A stretch of DNA of 37,834 bases. Origin: a virus. This document shows positions 25,923 through 34,660 of this stretch, one piece after another; the stretch's first letter is position 1, and each line of letters starts with the position of its first letter. The position numbers and the translations under genes are program-made. The notes below the pieces were generated by a model. The model searched no databases and was not told the origin of the DNA. It saw only the letters and a program-made list of their open reading frames with translations. The stretch is taken from positions 1 to 37,834 of IMG/VR virus record IMGVR_UViG_3300031578_000156; one strand, 5' to 3'.

Positions 25923-26116
25923 AAATATTTATGAAAGAAGCTAGTTTGGACAGAGCGGATTTTATTGTGGAGGATGTCAAAAAAATACGTCCTGGAGATA
26001 AAATTACATTTCATCTGTGGGGTGAATATCTTAAAGGAGTGTTAAAAACAAAATCAGGCAACAGATGGCAAATAAAAGGCGATAATGGGATGGATTATTA
26101 TTACATTCCTGTTTAA
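25919..26116 (+). CDS. Small SH3-like protein
   Basis: 65 residues, overlapping the ParB-like gene by four bases (ATGA), with AAGGAG upstream. After the tag-like MKIFMKEASL come strands separated by turns (IRPGDKITFHLWGEYLKGVLKTKSG, NRWQIKGDNGMDYYYIPV), which resembles a small SH3-type barrel. Function unknown; coupling suggests that it acts with the upstream protein. Confidence 0.55.
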   Translation: MKIFMKEASLDRADFIVEDVKKIRPGDKITFHLWGEYLKGVLKTKSGNRWQIKGDNGMDYYYIPV

Positions 26117-26128
26117 GAGATAAAAATT

Positions 26129-28438
26129 ATGAAAAGAACTTTATATCAGGATGGCGTTGAGGTTAAAGCAGACGATTTAAATAATACTGAAGACCAGAAG
26201 TCTATCAGCATTAAAGAAAGGAAAAAATCGTTTACACAGGCTGGTGTTATCTCTGGGATGAGAGTAACGGCTGGCGTAGGGAATACTGTAGATATAAGCT
26301 CTGGGATAGGTTTTTGTGCGAACGGTGAACGAATTGAGTCGATCTCTGTGTCTGGAGAGTCGGTAACGTTAGACGAATATAATTTTATTTGTTTGGTTTA
26401 TAAAGAGACAGAAGGAACACCAAAACCTCATGAAGATTCTGGTATTTCATACAATACTAGAATAGAAGAATCTTATGAAGTTAAAGTTCTTATGGAAGCA
26501 GATTATAATGCTTTATCTCAAGAAGATAAAAATAATAGAATAGTTGTTGGAATAGAGAAAAATGGAATAATTCAACAATCTCTGGAAATAAAAGAAGAAA
26601 TAACCTCTTCATTGATAGGTATTACTGGAGCGGATATATTGAAATTTAGTTATGGAACTCCACATGGAAAGGCATGGTTTTATTATGAATGTCTTTCTGG
26701 ACCTCCTTTTATAAATCCAATAATTCGTATTAAATACAAAGCTCCTGGAGATAGTTACGGAAGCTTTGTATCTTTGACTTCAGATAATGATTATCTTTTG
26801 ATATCTAATAATCTATTAAATACTTGTTTGTTGCGGGTTAGATATAAATTTTTACCAAAAAGAAGTGCAGAGGTTTTTACAGAAATAGAAGAATTATATA
26901 ATCCTCCCATAGAAGGCAATCAATTTTATAACACTGCAACAGGAAGTGCAAAAGAAAAACTTCATAGAAACAAAGATGGTCATGGACTTCCTACGGAGGT
27001 TAATCCTCATGGTTTATGCAAAGAGGATTTATTAGGCGGAGCAGAGGATGTGGTGGTTCATCAAAAAAGAATGCATAGTGCAAAAGATAGAACTACAGGG
27101 GATATATTTGGAAAAAATTGTATTGTATCACAAAATTATTTTAAAACGGGTTCTACTTCTACTTTAAAACCTTATGTTTATAATGGAACATATATTTACA
27201 TAAATGAATTGCCTGTTAATGATAGATATTATATAAGAGGAGTTGGTTTTTCTGAAGTTTTCGATACAAATATTCATATTACAGGATCTGGTATTAAATA
27301 TATAGGTATTTATAATGCAACACAAAAACTAGTTCAAAGCTCCTCGGAATTAGATGAAAATTATTTAAATTTATGTAGCATTTTTTTAAGTGGTGGAAAT
27401 TTATTAGACTTTATTGATTTGAGAACGTTTGCTTCTCATTCTGATTTTAATATACAGAAAAAAGCTATAACAAAGGAAAAAATTAATACCGCTGCAGTAA
27501 GGAATAAACATTTATGGTCAGAGGGAGATAATAGTTTTGTCGATCTTTTGGTGAATGGAGAAAAAGCAGATTCGTTACATACTCATTTTGATATAGTAGA
27601 AAAATGGAAAGAAAAATGGTACTTAAAAACTCTGCTAGCAAAGCCTCAAGTTCCTATTCCAGAACCCGATTGTTGTAGAAATTATGATGGGGCTAATTTT
27701 TGTGAGGCAGATGATCCAGGAGCATCATTGATTGGAATTACAATGGATCCTGTGACAAATACTGTTAGAATTCCATCAAGTTATAAAACTCCAGGTCAGG
27801 AAGTATCTCTCGAACAAGAAATGAGAGGAATAGGAAGAGTTGGAAGAAATAATTTAAACGATGTTCAAGAAGCTATTGATTATTTGGCAAGTTTAATGCG
27901 GGATTTAAAAAACAGAGAATTTCCTGTTGCTACTGAAGTTATGAATACAAGCGGACGTGTTTTAAATTTAACTGTTGTTCCTCTGCCCGATGGCCATAGA
28001 ACTGGAAAATGGTTTGATGGAGAAGAAGTTTTAGAAAGAGAATGTTCATGGATTGTGAGTCCTACTTTTCTATGGGGAATGGATGGTGTTATGGTACCTT
28101 GGTGTCTTATCTGTTCTTCTTTTGGATTTGGTACTGGAGGAAATCCGAACATCCCTAAAAATACATGGTCGTGGAATAATTGGGTTGAATTAATGTGGAA
28201 ATTTATTAATGGAGATATTTTATACGGGCGATGGGTAGTATTCTTTCTGTGCATGGGTGCTGTAAGTTTGGCAACATCATTGGCTTCAGTAGTTTCTACT
28301 CATGCAAATTATCATATAATTGGAAGTCATCAGACAAGATTAGATTTTGATAAAAATTACGATTTAGGACCATCAGAGGTACCTTACGGAGGCGATCCTG
28401 GATATGTTCCAGATAATGAAAACATACCCAAAAAGTAA
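26129..28438 (+). CDS. Tail fibre/adhesin paralogue, copy 1
   Basis: 769 residues, weak ribosome binding site (AGAGA). The N-terminus MKRTLYQDGVEVKADDLNNTEDQK, followed by GVISGMRVTAGVGNTVDISSGIGFCANGERIE, is the attachment module seen in many phage fibres. The middle contains beta domains and TPKPHEDSGISYNTRIEESYEVKVLMEADYNALSQEDK. The C-terminal third (~residues 595-745) has SGRVLNLTVVPLPDGHRTGKW, CSWIVSPTFLWGMDG and CSSFGFGTGG, ending in a hydrophobic trimer-tip-like segment (YGRWVVFFLCMGAVSLATSL). Two further relatives follow in tandem. The conserved C-terminal end probably contacts the host. Confidence 0.7.
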   Translation: MKRTLYQDGVEVKADDLNNTEDQKSISIKERKKSFTQAGVISGMRVTAGVGNTVDISSGIGFCANGERIESISVSGESVTLDEYNFICLVYKETEGTPKPHEDSGISYNTRIEESYEVKVLMEADYNALSQEDKNNRIVVGIEKNGIIQQSLEIKEEITSSLIGITGADILKFSYGTPHGKAWFYYECLSGPPFINPIIRIKYKAPGDSYGSFVSLTSDNDYLLISNNLLNTCLLRVRYKFLPKRSAEVFTEIEELYNPPIEGNQFYNTATGSAKEKLHRNKDGHGLPTEVNPHGLCKEDLLGGAEDVVVHQKRMHSAKDRTTGDIFGKNCIVSQNYFKTGSTSTLKPYVYNGTYIYINELPVNDRYYIRGVGFSEVFDTNIHITGSGIKYIGIYNATQKLVQSSSELDENYLNLCSIFLSGGNLLDFIDLRTFASHSDFNIQKKAITKEKINTAAVRNKHLWSEGDNSFVDLLVNGEKADSLHTHFDIVEKWKEKWYLKTLLAKPQVPIPEPDCCRNYDGANFCEADDPGASLIGITMDPVTNTVRIPSSYKTPGQEVSLEQEMRGIGRVGRNNLNDVQEAIDYLASLMRDLKNREFPVATEVMNTSGRVLNLTVVPLPDGHRTGKWFDGEEVLERECSWIVSPTFLWGMDGVMVPWCLICSSFGFGTGGNPNIPKNTWSWNNWVELMWKFINGDILYGRWVVFFLCMGAVSLATSLASVVSTHANYHIIGSHQTRLDFDKNYDLGPSEVPYGGDPGYVPDNENIPKK
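26465..26530 (+). repeat. 66-bp tract identical to 28783-28848
   Basis: Copy 1 (26465-26530) and copy 2A (28783-28848) of the fibre family are identical by eye over 66 bases (starting GAAGAATCTTATG, ending AAGATAAA), within genes that otherwise differ clearly. This points to recent duplication or gene conversion. Confidence 0.85.
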
Positions 28439-28452
28439 TATGGAGAATTATA

Positions 28453-29712
28453 ATGGATAGAACATTGTATCATGATGGAATAGAAATTCATGGAGATGAT
28501 TTAAACAATGCCGAATCTAGTAAGATTGAAGCTCTTAAAGATAGGCGGGAGTTTGTAAAATATGGATCAATAGGATTGTTGGTTACAGCAGGTATCGGAG
28601 ATACTGTAAACATAAGTGAAGGAATTGGTTATTGTGCAAATGGAGAACAGATAAAAAGTAATGGAGAAACTAGTGTTGTTGTAATTCCAGGACAATATAA
28701 TTTTATTTGTTTGATTTATAAAGAAATAGAAGGAACTCCAAAACCTCATGAGAATACAGGAGATTCCTATAATACAAGAGTTGAAGAATCTTATGAAGTT
28801 AAAGTTCTTATGGAAGCAGATTATAATGCTTTATCTCAAGAAGATAAAGATAATAGAGTCGTTTGTGGAATTTATTATGATAGTACTCATATTCAAACCG
28901 GACATGATTTATCAAGAATTCCTATTTCCAGTGTAATTGATATAAGCGGTGTATGGGTTGGACAATATAGTGAAAAGACTTTAGATGGAATAGGATATTT
29001 TGAATTTGACAGGTCTTTAATGAGTATACGATATAAAGCACCAAGTGATTTATTGTGGGGTGCATGGGAAATAATAACACCGAGTTGGATAGATAGTGAG
29101 AATATAAAGCTAGAATCTTATAATGCTGATTATTGGGTGTATGTAGAAATTTTATCATCTTTATTGCCTGTTGAAAATGCCGATGCAGAGGTTAATGTAA
29201 GAGATTTATACAATCCGCCTATTGAAGGTGATATGGAATTGGGTTACAATACACCAACATCTTCTTCAGTGGATAGATTTCATAGAGGAACACATTTAAT
29301 ATATCCACCATCAGTGGATGAAGATGGCGGCATCAGTGAAAAAAACCCGCATGGAATGCATAGCAAAGATTTGACAGGTTATCAAGCCGATGTTCATAGA
29401 CATCAGGATTTGATGCATTGTAATGGTATTCTTGCAAAAGAATGGTTTTTAACGGGCGAATCAGATGTATTAAAACCAGTTTGTGATGAAGCTAATAAAA
29501 AAGTCACAATTACAAATGATTTAGGGATTGATGATTATTATCATATAAATGGTGTGGTATTTGACGATGTTGATGAAACGTTTCCGTGGGAATATACTTT
29601 TGGGATAGGTTTGTGGTACGTAGTTTTAGGTCCGGATAAAAAGTTTCATATTTTTGAGGATTCGTATAATACTAAAAAATATATTCCAATTGTTAGGGTG
29701 TATTTGAGTTAA
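28453..29712 (+). CDS. Tail fibre/adhesin paralogue, copy 2A (N-terminal half only)
   Basis: 419 residues, with TGGAGA about 7 bases before the ATG. It matches copy 1 over the attachment module (MDRTLYHDGIEIHGDDLNNAE, NGEQIKSNGE) and the TPKPHENTGDSYN to ALSQEDK region. It stops at YIPIVRVYLS, which aligns with YLNLCSIFLS of copy 1, and lacks the whole C-terminal part. Just after the stop, CTACTGGACTTT at 29714-29725 reads LLDF in another frame, matching LLDF in copy 1. This gene and the next appear to be one full-length fibre split in two. Confidence 0.65.
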   Translation: MDRTLYHDGIEIHGDDLNNAESSKIEALKDRREFVKYGSIGLLVTAGIGDTVNISEGIGYCANGEQIKSNGETSVVVIPGQYNFICLIYKEIEGTPKPHENTGDSYNTRVEESYEVKVLMEADYNALSQEDKDNRVVCGIYYDSTHIQTGHDLSRIPISSVIDISGVWVGQYSEKTLDGIGYFEFDRSLMSIRYKAPSDLLWGAWEIITPSWIDSENIKLESYNADYWVYVEILSSLLPVENADAEVNVRDLYNPPIEGDMELGYNTPTSSSVDRFHRGTHLIYPPSVDEDGGISEKNPHGMHSKDLTGYQADVHRHQDLMHCNGILAKEWFLTGESDVLKPVCDEANKKVTITNDLGIDDYYHINGVVFDDVDETFPWEYTFGIGLWYVVLGPDKKFHIFEDSYNTKKYIPIVRVYLS

Positions 29713-29739
29713 ACTACTGGACTTTTAGTGTTTTGGGTA

Positions 29740-29769
29740 TTGATGTTATTTTAGAAGTAAGTTTATAAT
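29740..29769 (+). promoter_or_regulatory. Sigma70-like promoter at the split of copy 2
   Basis: TTGATG (29740-29745), 18-bp spacer, TATAAT (29764-29769), just upstream of the start at 29788. The -10 is perfect and the -35 is a partial match (4 of 6). It could allow separate expression of copy 2B. Confidence 0.5.
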
Positions 29770-29787
29770 AATTAAAAGGAATTTTTT

Positions 29788-31254
29788 ATGATTAAAAGGT
29801 GGGATTCTAAAGCAGATTGGGAGACTTATTTTTCCAAGGATGCTGTTATTATAATAACTCCAGATGGTAAATTAACAGAGGGAGGAAATAGACAAGGACA
29901 TGTGATCTACCATTATGATTCAGGCATTCCTTTAAGCAAGTGGATTGAGTCAAGGATATCTTGTGAATGTGAACCAATTGTTCCTCCCCATGTCACTCTT
30001 GTTCAAGTGACTTTTAAGTTTGCAGAAACTGTGGAGGATTTAACTTTAGCCACTTCTTATCAATATTATGGATGCTATCAACCTGGAGGATTACACGAAT
30101 TTCCTGTGGATTTGAGTAGTTATGTAGGAAGATGGATTAGTGTTGATTTTAGACTTTTAACAACCGATAATCTTTTATTCAAATCTTATGTTGATTGGAT
30201 TGAAGTTGAGTATGAGTCCGAACCCACGCCTCCACCAACATTTGAATGTGAGGATATTCGTCCATTCGCAACAATTTGTAAAGATGTGGTTCAAGATAAA
30301 GCAATTATTCCAAAGAAAATAGACGATGGTGAAGTACGACAAGAAAATTTATGGGATAGAGGAGATGATAGAACTATAGAAAATTTAGTAAAAGGTGAAA
30401 CAACTTTTGCTGATGATCTTCATGGGCATAAAGCTATATTGGATATGTATAATATGTGGGCAAAAAGATGGTATTATAAAAAATCTTTATATAAACCCCA
30501 AAATCCTCCTGATGAAAGTACATCACAGGCAGGTGCAGATTTAGTTGGTTATAAAGTAAAAAGTAATACAGCGTTACAACCTTCCTGGAATATAGATAAT
30601 GTAGATGAAGCCATTTTAGCGTTGTCTCTTTTGATGAAAGGTTTAAAGGAAAGAAAATTTCCAACCATTCAAGAAACAATGCATACTTCAGGAAGAATGT
30701 TAAATTTGACTTTTGTACCTTTACCGGATAATCATACTAATGGAAAATGGTACGATGGTACAAATGTTAAAGAATCTCAATGTTCGTGGATAGTAAGTCC
30801 ATCTTTTATATGGGGAATAGATGGAGTTCCAACTCCGTGGGTTTTTTCATGTTCAACATACGGTGTTGGATCAGGAGGGGAATATCCACCTCCACAAGAA
30901 GGAACAAAATGGAATTGGGAACAATGGCATTACTTTTTTACAAGAATTATAAATGGAAATATTTTATACGGTAGATGGTTAATTCAATTTCTTTGTGCAG
31001 GTACTACAAGTCTTTTCTCTTCATTATTTTTTGTACTTGCTGTTCATGCTAACTATACTATTGTGGGAACTCATTGGTTTGGAGAGGAGGAAGAAACATC
31101 AGTTAAAGATCACGGAAGTTACAGAGATGAAAATGGAAATTATATTAATGGTTGGTATTTAAATAAAATAATTGATTATAATAACCCTGATAATCATTAT
31201 GATTCTGATTGGGTTTTAAATCCCGAAAATCCTACAATTTTTCCAATAGAATAA
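29788..31254 (+). CDS. Tail fibre/adhesin paralogue, copy 2B (new N-terminus plus C-terminal half)
   Basis: 488 residues, with AAAGGA about 8 bases before the ATG. Residues ~1-160 do not match copies 1 or 3 and look like a beta-sandwich module (HVTLVQVTFKFAETVEDL, YVGRWISVDFRLLTTD, SYVDWIEVEYE). From about residue 165 it matches the family: QDKAIIPKKIDDGEVRQ, GRMLNLTFVPLPDNHTNGKW, CSWIVSPSFIWGIDG and the hydrophobic end ILYGRWLIQFLCAGTTSLF. By eye the shared part is closer to copy 3 than to copy 1, while copy 2A is closer to copy 1. It may act with 2A in one fibre or as a separate adhesin. Confidence 0.65.
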   Translation: MIKRWDSKADWETYFSKDAVIIITPDGKLTEGGNRQGHVIYHYDSGIPLSKWIESRISCECEPIVPPHVTLVQVTFKFAETVEDLTLATSYQYYGCYQPGGLHEFPVDLSSYVGRWISVDFRLLTTDNLLFKSYVDWIEVEYESEPTPPPTFECEDIRPFATICKDVVQDKAIIPKKIDDGEVRQENLWDRGDDRTIENLVKGETTFADDLHGHKAILDMYNMWAKRWYYKKSLYKPQNPPDESTSQAGADLVGYKVKSNTALQPSWNIDNVDEAILALSLLMKGLKERKFPTIQETMHTSGRMLNLTFVPLPDNHTNGKWYDGTNVKESQCSWIVSPSFIWGIDGVPTPWVFSCSTYGVGSGGEYPPPQEGTKWNWEQWHYFFTRIINGNILYGRWLIQFLCAGTTSLFSSLFFVLAVHANYTIVGTHWFGEEEETSVKDHGSYRDENGNYINGWYLNKIIDYNNPDNHYDSDWVLNPENPTIFPIE

Positions 31255-31272
31255 TTAAAAGGAGATGATAAA

Positions 31273-33474
31273 ATGAAAAGAAGCAAATATCAAGATGGTG
31301 TTGAAGTTCACATGGAGGATTTAAACAACACTGAAAAAACAAAGGCAGATGCTATAAAAGAAAGACAAAAAAGTTTTACTCAGTCAGGTACAATTGCAGG
31401 ATTGAGAGTTACTCCTAATACTTTTACTCCTTCTCATATAGATATTGGAGTAGCGGGTCCGGGTGGTATATGTTATTGTGAAAACGGAGAAAGAATAGAA
31501 GTACCTTCGGCTGTACTGGATAAACAGTTGGCAGATGAAACTATGGATGTTTATAATTTTATTACTCTTGTTTATACAGAAGTGGAAAGTGATTATAAAG
31601 AACATGAATCTGATGGAAATACTTATCCTACAAGAGCAACAGAAAGCTATGTAGTAAATATTTTATCTGAAGCTGATTATGGAAGTTTGTCACAGGAAGA
31701 AAAAGAAAACAGAGTGGTTGTAGGAATTGTTCGAGCAAACGGCCCAGGATTGGCATTATCTCAAAATAGAATTCAGACCAGTCTTGAATTATTACCTATA
31801 ATTACTTCTACGGCAATAGATATTGATGGTGTTTGGTTATTAAGGTTTAGTGATAATACTGAAAGAGGATCGGCTTCTTTTAAATATACTTATTCCAGTG
31901 AAAAAAGAGAAATTCAATACATGGCTCCGAATGATACAGATTACGGTGCTTCGGTAACATTGGTCGGAGATGGGGATTATTTATTAGAATCAAATGATAC
32001 AGATTTCTGGTGTAGAATTAGAATTATTATAATTATGATGCCCACTGCTAGTTTAACAGTATCAACAAATGTTACAAAATTATATGAACCTCCTTTAGAA
32101 GGTTCTACAGAATTATATCCAACTCCTACTGCAACTGCAGTAGATAGATTGCATAGAACAAAAATAGGAACAGGATTGCCAACTTCAAACAATCCGCATG
32201 GATTGACGTATGATGATTTAACTGGTGGTTTTACAGATGTGACAAAGCATCAAGATTTAATGCATGCCAATGGTATAGTTTCGCAAACATGGGAAGAAAC
32301 AGGTTCCTCCAATTGTTTAGCATGTTCAATAAATGTTGGAACAGTTTTAGTTTCACAACCAGGAGCAAATGAATTTTATTTTGTACATGGTTTGGGATTT
32401 TCTACAATAGAAGGAATTACAAGTGTGGTGTGGAATATAACCGATCCAGCAGGAACATGGTTTATAGCTTTGGGAACTGATCAACAATTGCACAAAAGTT
32501 TATTGGCTTTTGATGAAGATGATTATTTAATACTTTGTAGTGTTGATGTGACAGTGAGCGGCGGTAATAGATTGTTAGGAAATTTGGTTGATTTTAGAAA
32601 ATTTGGAACTACAGCAACAGGAAATATTCAAGATAAGGCAATTACTCATAAAAAGATAGACGATGGTGCGGTTAGACAAAAACATTTATGGGCCGATGGC
32701 GATGATCAGACATTGGAAGCATTGGTTAAAGGTCCAAATAGTAATGCTGATCATCTACATTACCACGATGTTGAAGATCCGAGAGATTTATTTTATCTTA
32801 AACCTTTACTATATGCGCCCCAATCAACTGAACCAGATGAAGTAGGTTCAATTTCAGGAGCTAATTTGGTAGGTTATAAGAATCCAATGATTGATAAAGA
32901 AGGAGAGGATTATGGAGATTTGTTTCCAGAGGATGTTAAAACTATTCAATCGGCCATTGATAAGTTAGCAGCTTTGATGAAAACAGAAATGGCAAGAGAA
33001 TGTCCTCAAGTACAGGAGATAATGCATTCGGGTGGACGCATGTTAAATTTGACTTTTGTACCCTTACCAGATAACCATTTAAATGGTGGTTTTTGGAAAG
33101 ATGGAGTTACGCAAGTTTCAGAAGACCAATGTTCTTGGATAGTAAGTCCAGCTTTTGTATGGGGCGCAGCGGCGGCTGCAGTTCCGTGGGTTTTTTGTTG
33201 TTCAACATTTGGTTTGGGAGTGGGAGGAGATTTTCAACCAACTAATGATTCGGCATGGACGGGCGATGGAAGCAGCGCAGCTAGTTTTACTGCAGCTTGG
33301 AAAAATTGGCTATTGTTATTTAATGCTGTATTAAATGGACAAATTGCTTGGGGAAGATGGTTGATAATGTTGGTTTTTGTTGGTACGGTAAGTGGGATTC
33401 TCTCAATTTTTAATGTTTTTGGGTCACATGCAAATTATCAAATTACTGCAACTAATCCAAAACCTATAAGTTAA
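31273..33474 (+). CDS. Tail fibre/adhesin paralogue, copy 3
   Basis: 733 residues, with AAAGGAGATG before the ATG. It carries the full family architecture: attachment module (MKRSKYQDGVEVHMEDLNNTEKTK, CYCENGERIEV), middle beta domains, QDKAITHKKIDDGAVRQKHLW, and the C-terminal GRMLNLTFVPLPDNHLNGGFW, CSWIVSPAFVWG, CSTFGLGVGG and tip-like GRWLIMLVFVGTVSGILSIF. The C-terminal region has an inserted TNDSAWTGDGSSAASFTAAW relative to copy 1. It is probably the most distal fibre or an alternative receptor-binding protein. Confidence 0.7.
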   Translation: MKRSKYQDGVEVHMEDLNNTEKTKADAIKERQKSFTQSGTIAGLRVTPNTFTPSHIDIGVAGPGGICYCENGERIEVPSAVLDKQLADETMDVYNFITLVYTEVESDYKEHESDGNTYPTRATESYVVNILSEADYGSLSQEEKENRVVVGIVRANGPGLALSQNRIQTSLELLPIITSTAIDIDGVWLLRFSDNTERGSASFKYTYSSEKREIQYMAPNDTDYGASVTLVGDGDYLLESNDTDFWCRIRIIIIMMPTASLTVSTNVTKLYEPPLEGSTELYPTPTATAVDRLHRTKIGTGLPTSNNPHGLTYDDLTGGFTDVTKHQDLMHANGIVSQTWEETGSSNCLACSINVGTVLVSQPGANEFYFVHGLGFSTIEGITSVVWNITDPAGTWFIALGTDQQLHKSLLAFDEDDYLILCSVDVTVSGGNRLLGNLVDFRKFGTTATGNIQDKAITHKKIDDGAVRQKHLWADGDDQTLEALVKGPNSNADHLHYHDVEDPRDLFYLKPLLYAPQSTEPDEVGSISGANLVGYKNPMIDKEGEDYGDLFPEDVKTIQSAIDKLAALMKTEMARECPQVQEIMHSGGRMLNLTFVPLPDNHLNGGFWKDGVTQVSEDQCSWIVSPAFVWGAAAAAVPWVFCCSTFGLGVGGDFQPTNDSAWTGDGSSAASFTAAWKNWLLLFNAVLNGQIAWGRWLIMLVFVGTVSGILSIFNVFGSHANYQITATNPKPIS

Positions 33475-33496
33475 AAACTAATAAGGAGGAATGAAA

Positions 33497-33997
33497 ATGT
33501 TTTATGTAGTTGATAAATATAGAATATTGGCTGAATCTGAAATACCAGTTCAAATGAAAGATTATCCTGACTGTGAATTGATTGAAGGACCTCCAGGAGT
33601 ATCCATGATAAATTTTGAAGTTTGTATGGAAAAGGGGATTAAGAAAATTAAAACTAAACAAATAACAAATGCTTTTGATATTGATGTATCAATTCCAGGA
33701 ATGGAAAAAACTGATGGTGCGTATAAAATAAAAATTGGTGGAGAACCAATTGAAATAGAAATAAAAATAAGCGGTGTTCCTTATATTCCACCCCTTTTTA
33801 AATTTCCTGAAAATTTTGATCCTGATAAAAATAATATAAACATAGACTGCACTAGAGGAAAATTAAGTACAAATGTTCTTGAAAAGTCTGGAATTATAGA
33901 ATGGACTCCAGTTGATGAAACAGTAGAATGTTCTATTATTGTAACAGCATTAAACTTTCCTCCAATTCAGAAATTTATAACAATAAAATTGATTTAA
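33497..33997 (+). CDS. Small beta-rich protein, unknown
   Basis: 166 residues from the ATG at 33497, with GGAGG 7 bases upstream; the in-frame ATG at 33491 is only one base from that site and is rejected. The protein is beta-rich with repeated lysine/isoleucine strands (TDGAYKIKIGGEPIEIEIKISGV). The C-terminal half resembles an Ig-like or sandwich domain (IIEWTPVDETVECSIIVTALNF). No catalytic motif is seen. It follows the fibres and is likely a small appendage or assembly protein. Confidence 0.55.
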   Translation: MFYVVDKYRILAESEIPVQMKDYPDCELIEGPPGVSMINFEVCMEKGIKKIKTKQITNAFDIDVSIPGMEKTDGAYKIKIGGEPIEIEIKISGVPYIPPLFKFPENFDPDKNNINIDCTRGKLSTNVLEKSGIIEWTPVDETVECSIIVTALNFPPIQKFITIKLI

Positions 33998-34017
33998 TGA
34001 ATAAAAATGTGTATAAT
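33989..34017 (+). promoter_or_regulatory. Sigma70-like promoter upstream of the gene at 34036
   Basis: TTGATT (33989-33994), 17-bp spacer, TATAAT (34012-34017). The -35 overlaps the 3' end of the previous gene. A strong TAGGAGGTGA site and the ATG at 34036 follow. Perfect -10 and good spacing. Confidence 0.6.
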
Positions 34018-34035
34018 ATACAGTAGGAGGTGATT

Positions 34036-34359
34036 ATGGCCAAGGGAAACCAGTTGGGGATTTGGAAAATAGAAAAGAAGACAATAAATGAATTATTAGT
34101 TTGTATGTCGATTGTTCGTAAAAGAATTAATGATTTAAGCGAAATTCGGAAAGAAGTTAGTAAAAGAGAAAGAAGATTCTTTGGTAATGAAGAAACAGGT
34201 GTAGTAGAGCCACAATATGATGTAAAAGAAGTTGATAAAAAGATTACAGATTTGCAGAATTTTTTGTACGAAGCAGATTCGAAAATAAAACAATCAAATG
34301 CCAAAACTAAAATAGATATTGAAGCAGATGTGAAAGTGTTATTGGAACCAATTAAATAA
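34036..34359 (+). CDS. Small coiled-coil protein, unknown
   Basis: 107 residues from the ATG at 34036, with TAGGAGGTGA upstream; a GTG at 34030 overlaps the ribosome binding site and is rejected. The sequence is charged and helical (INELLVCMSIVRKRINDLSEIRKEVSKRERRFF, then VDKKITDLQNFLYEADSKIKQSN), so coiled-coil is likely. The end (TKIDIEADVKVLLEPIK) is a conserved-looking tail. It is the first gene behind a promoter-like sequence and may belong to a separate unit. No function assigned. Confidence 0.6.
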   Translation: MAKGNQLGIWKIEKKTINELLVCMSIVRKRINDLSEIRKEVSKRERRFFGNEETGVVEPQYDVKEVDKKITDLQNFLYEADSKIKQSNAKTKIDIEADVKVLLEPIK

Positions 34360-34660
34360 AGGTTAAATTTGAGAAGTGCTTAGTTAATGCAGAATAGTTC
34401 ATATTTTATGGATGAAAAAGCTGAAAACAGTCATATCTGACTGTTACTTTTGGACAGAGATCTCGCCTGTTGTGGATAAAATTTATATAATTTGTTATTT
34501 TTTGTTAATATCCTGAGAAAAAGGCGAAGACATTGTTAATTGTTGATCTTTTCAGCCTTTCTGTATTAACTATTTTTATGCGCAAAAAATAATTTTAAAG
34601 AAAAGACTTGACATTTTTTAAATTGGTGTTATAATGTTATTATTAAAAGGAGTTTTTTAA
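34360..34660 (+). other. Non-coding gap with hairpins, unknown
   Basis: No convincing gene in this 301-base stretch. A perfect 8-bp hairpin lies at 34426-34445 (AACAGTCA, loop TATC, TGACTGTT), with a short T run after it. A second, imperfect stem pairs 34520-34530 with 34549-34560 (AAAGGC with GCCTTT outside). The right part holds the promoter at 34608-34635. It could end the structural operon, encode a small RNA or be an operator site. Confidence 0.5.
34608..34635 (+). promoter_or_regulatory. Sigma70-like promoter, near-consensus
   Basis: TTGACA (34608-34613), 16-bp spacer, TATAAT (34630-34635). Both boxes are perfect consensus. It should start transcription just upstream of the AAAAGGAG site for the gene at 34661. 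This is the best promoter in the window. Confidence 0.8.
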
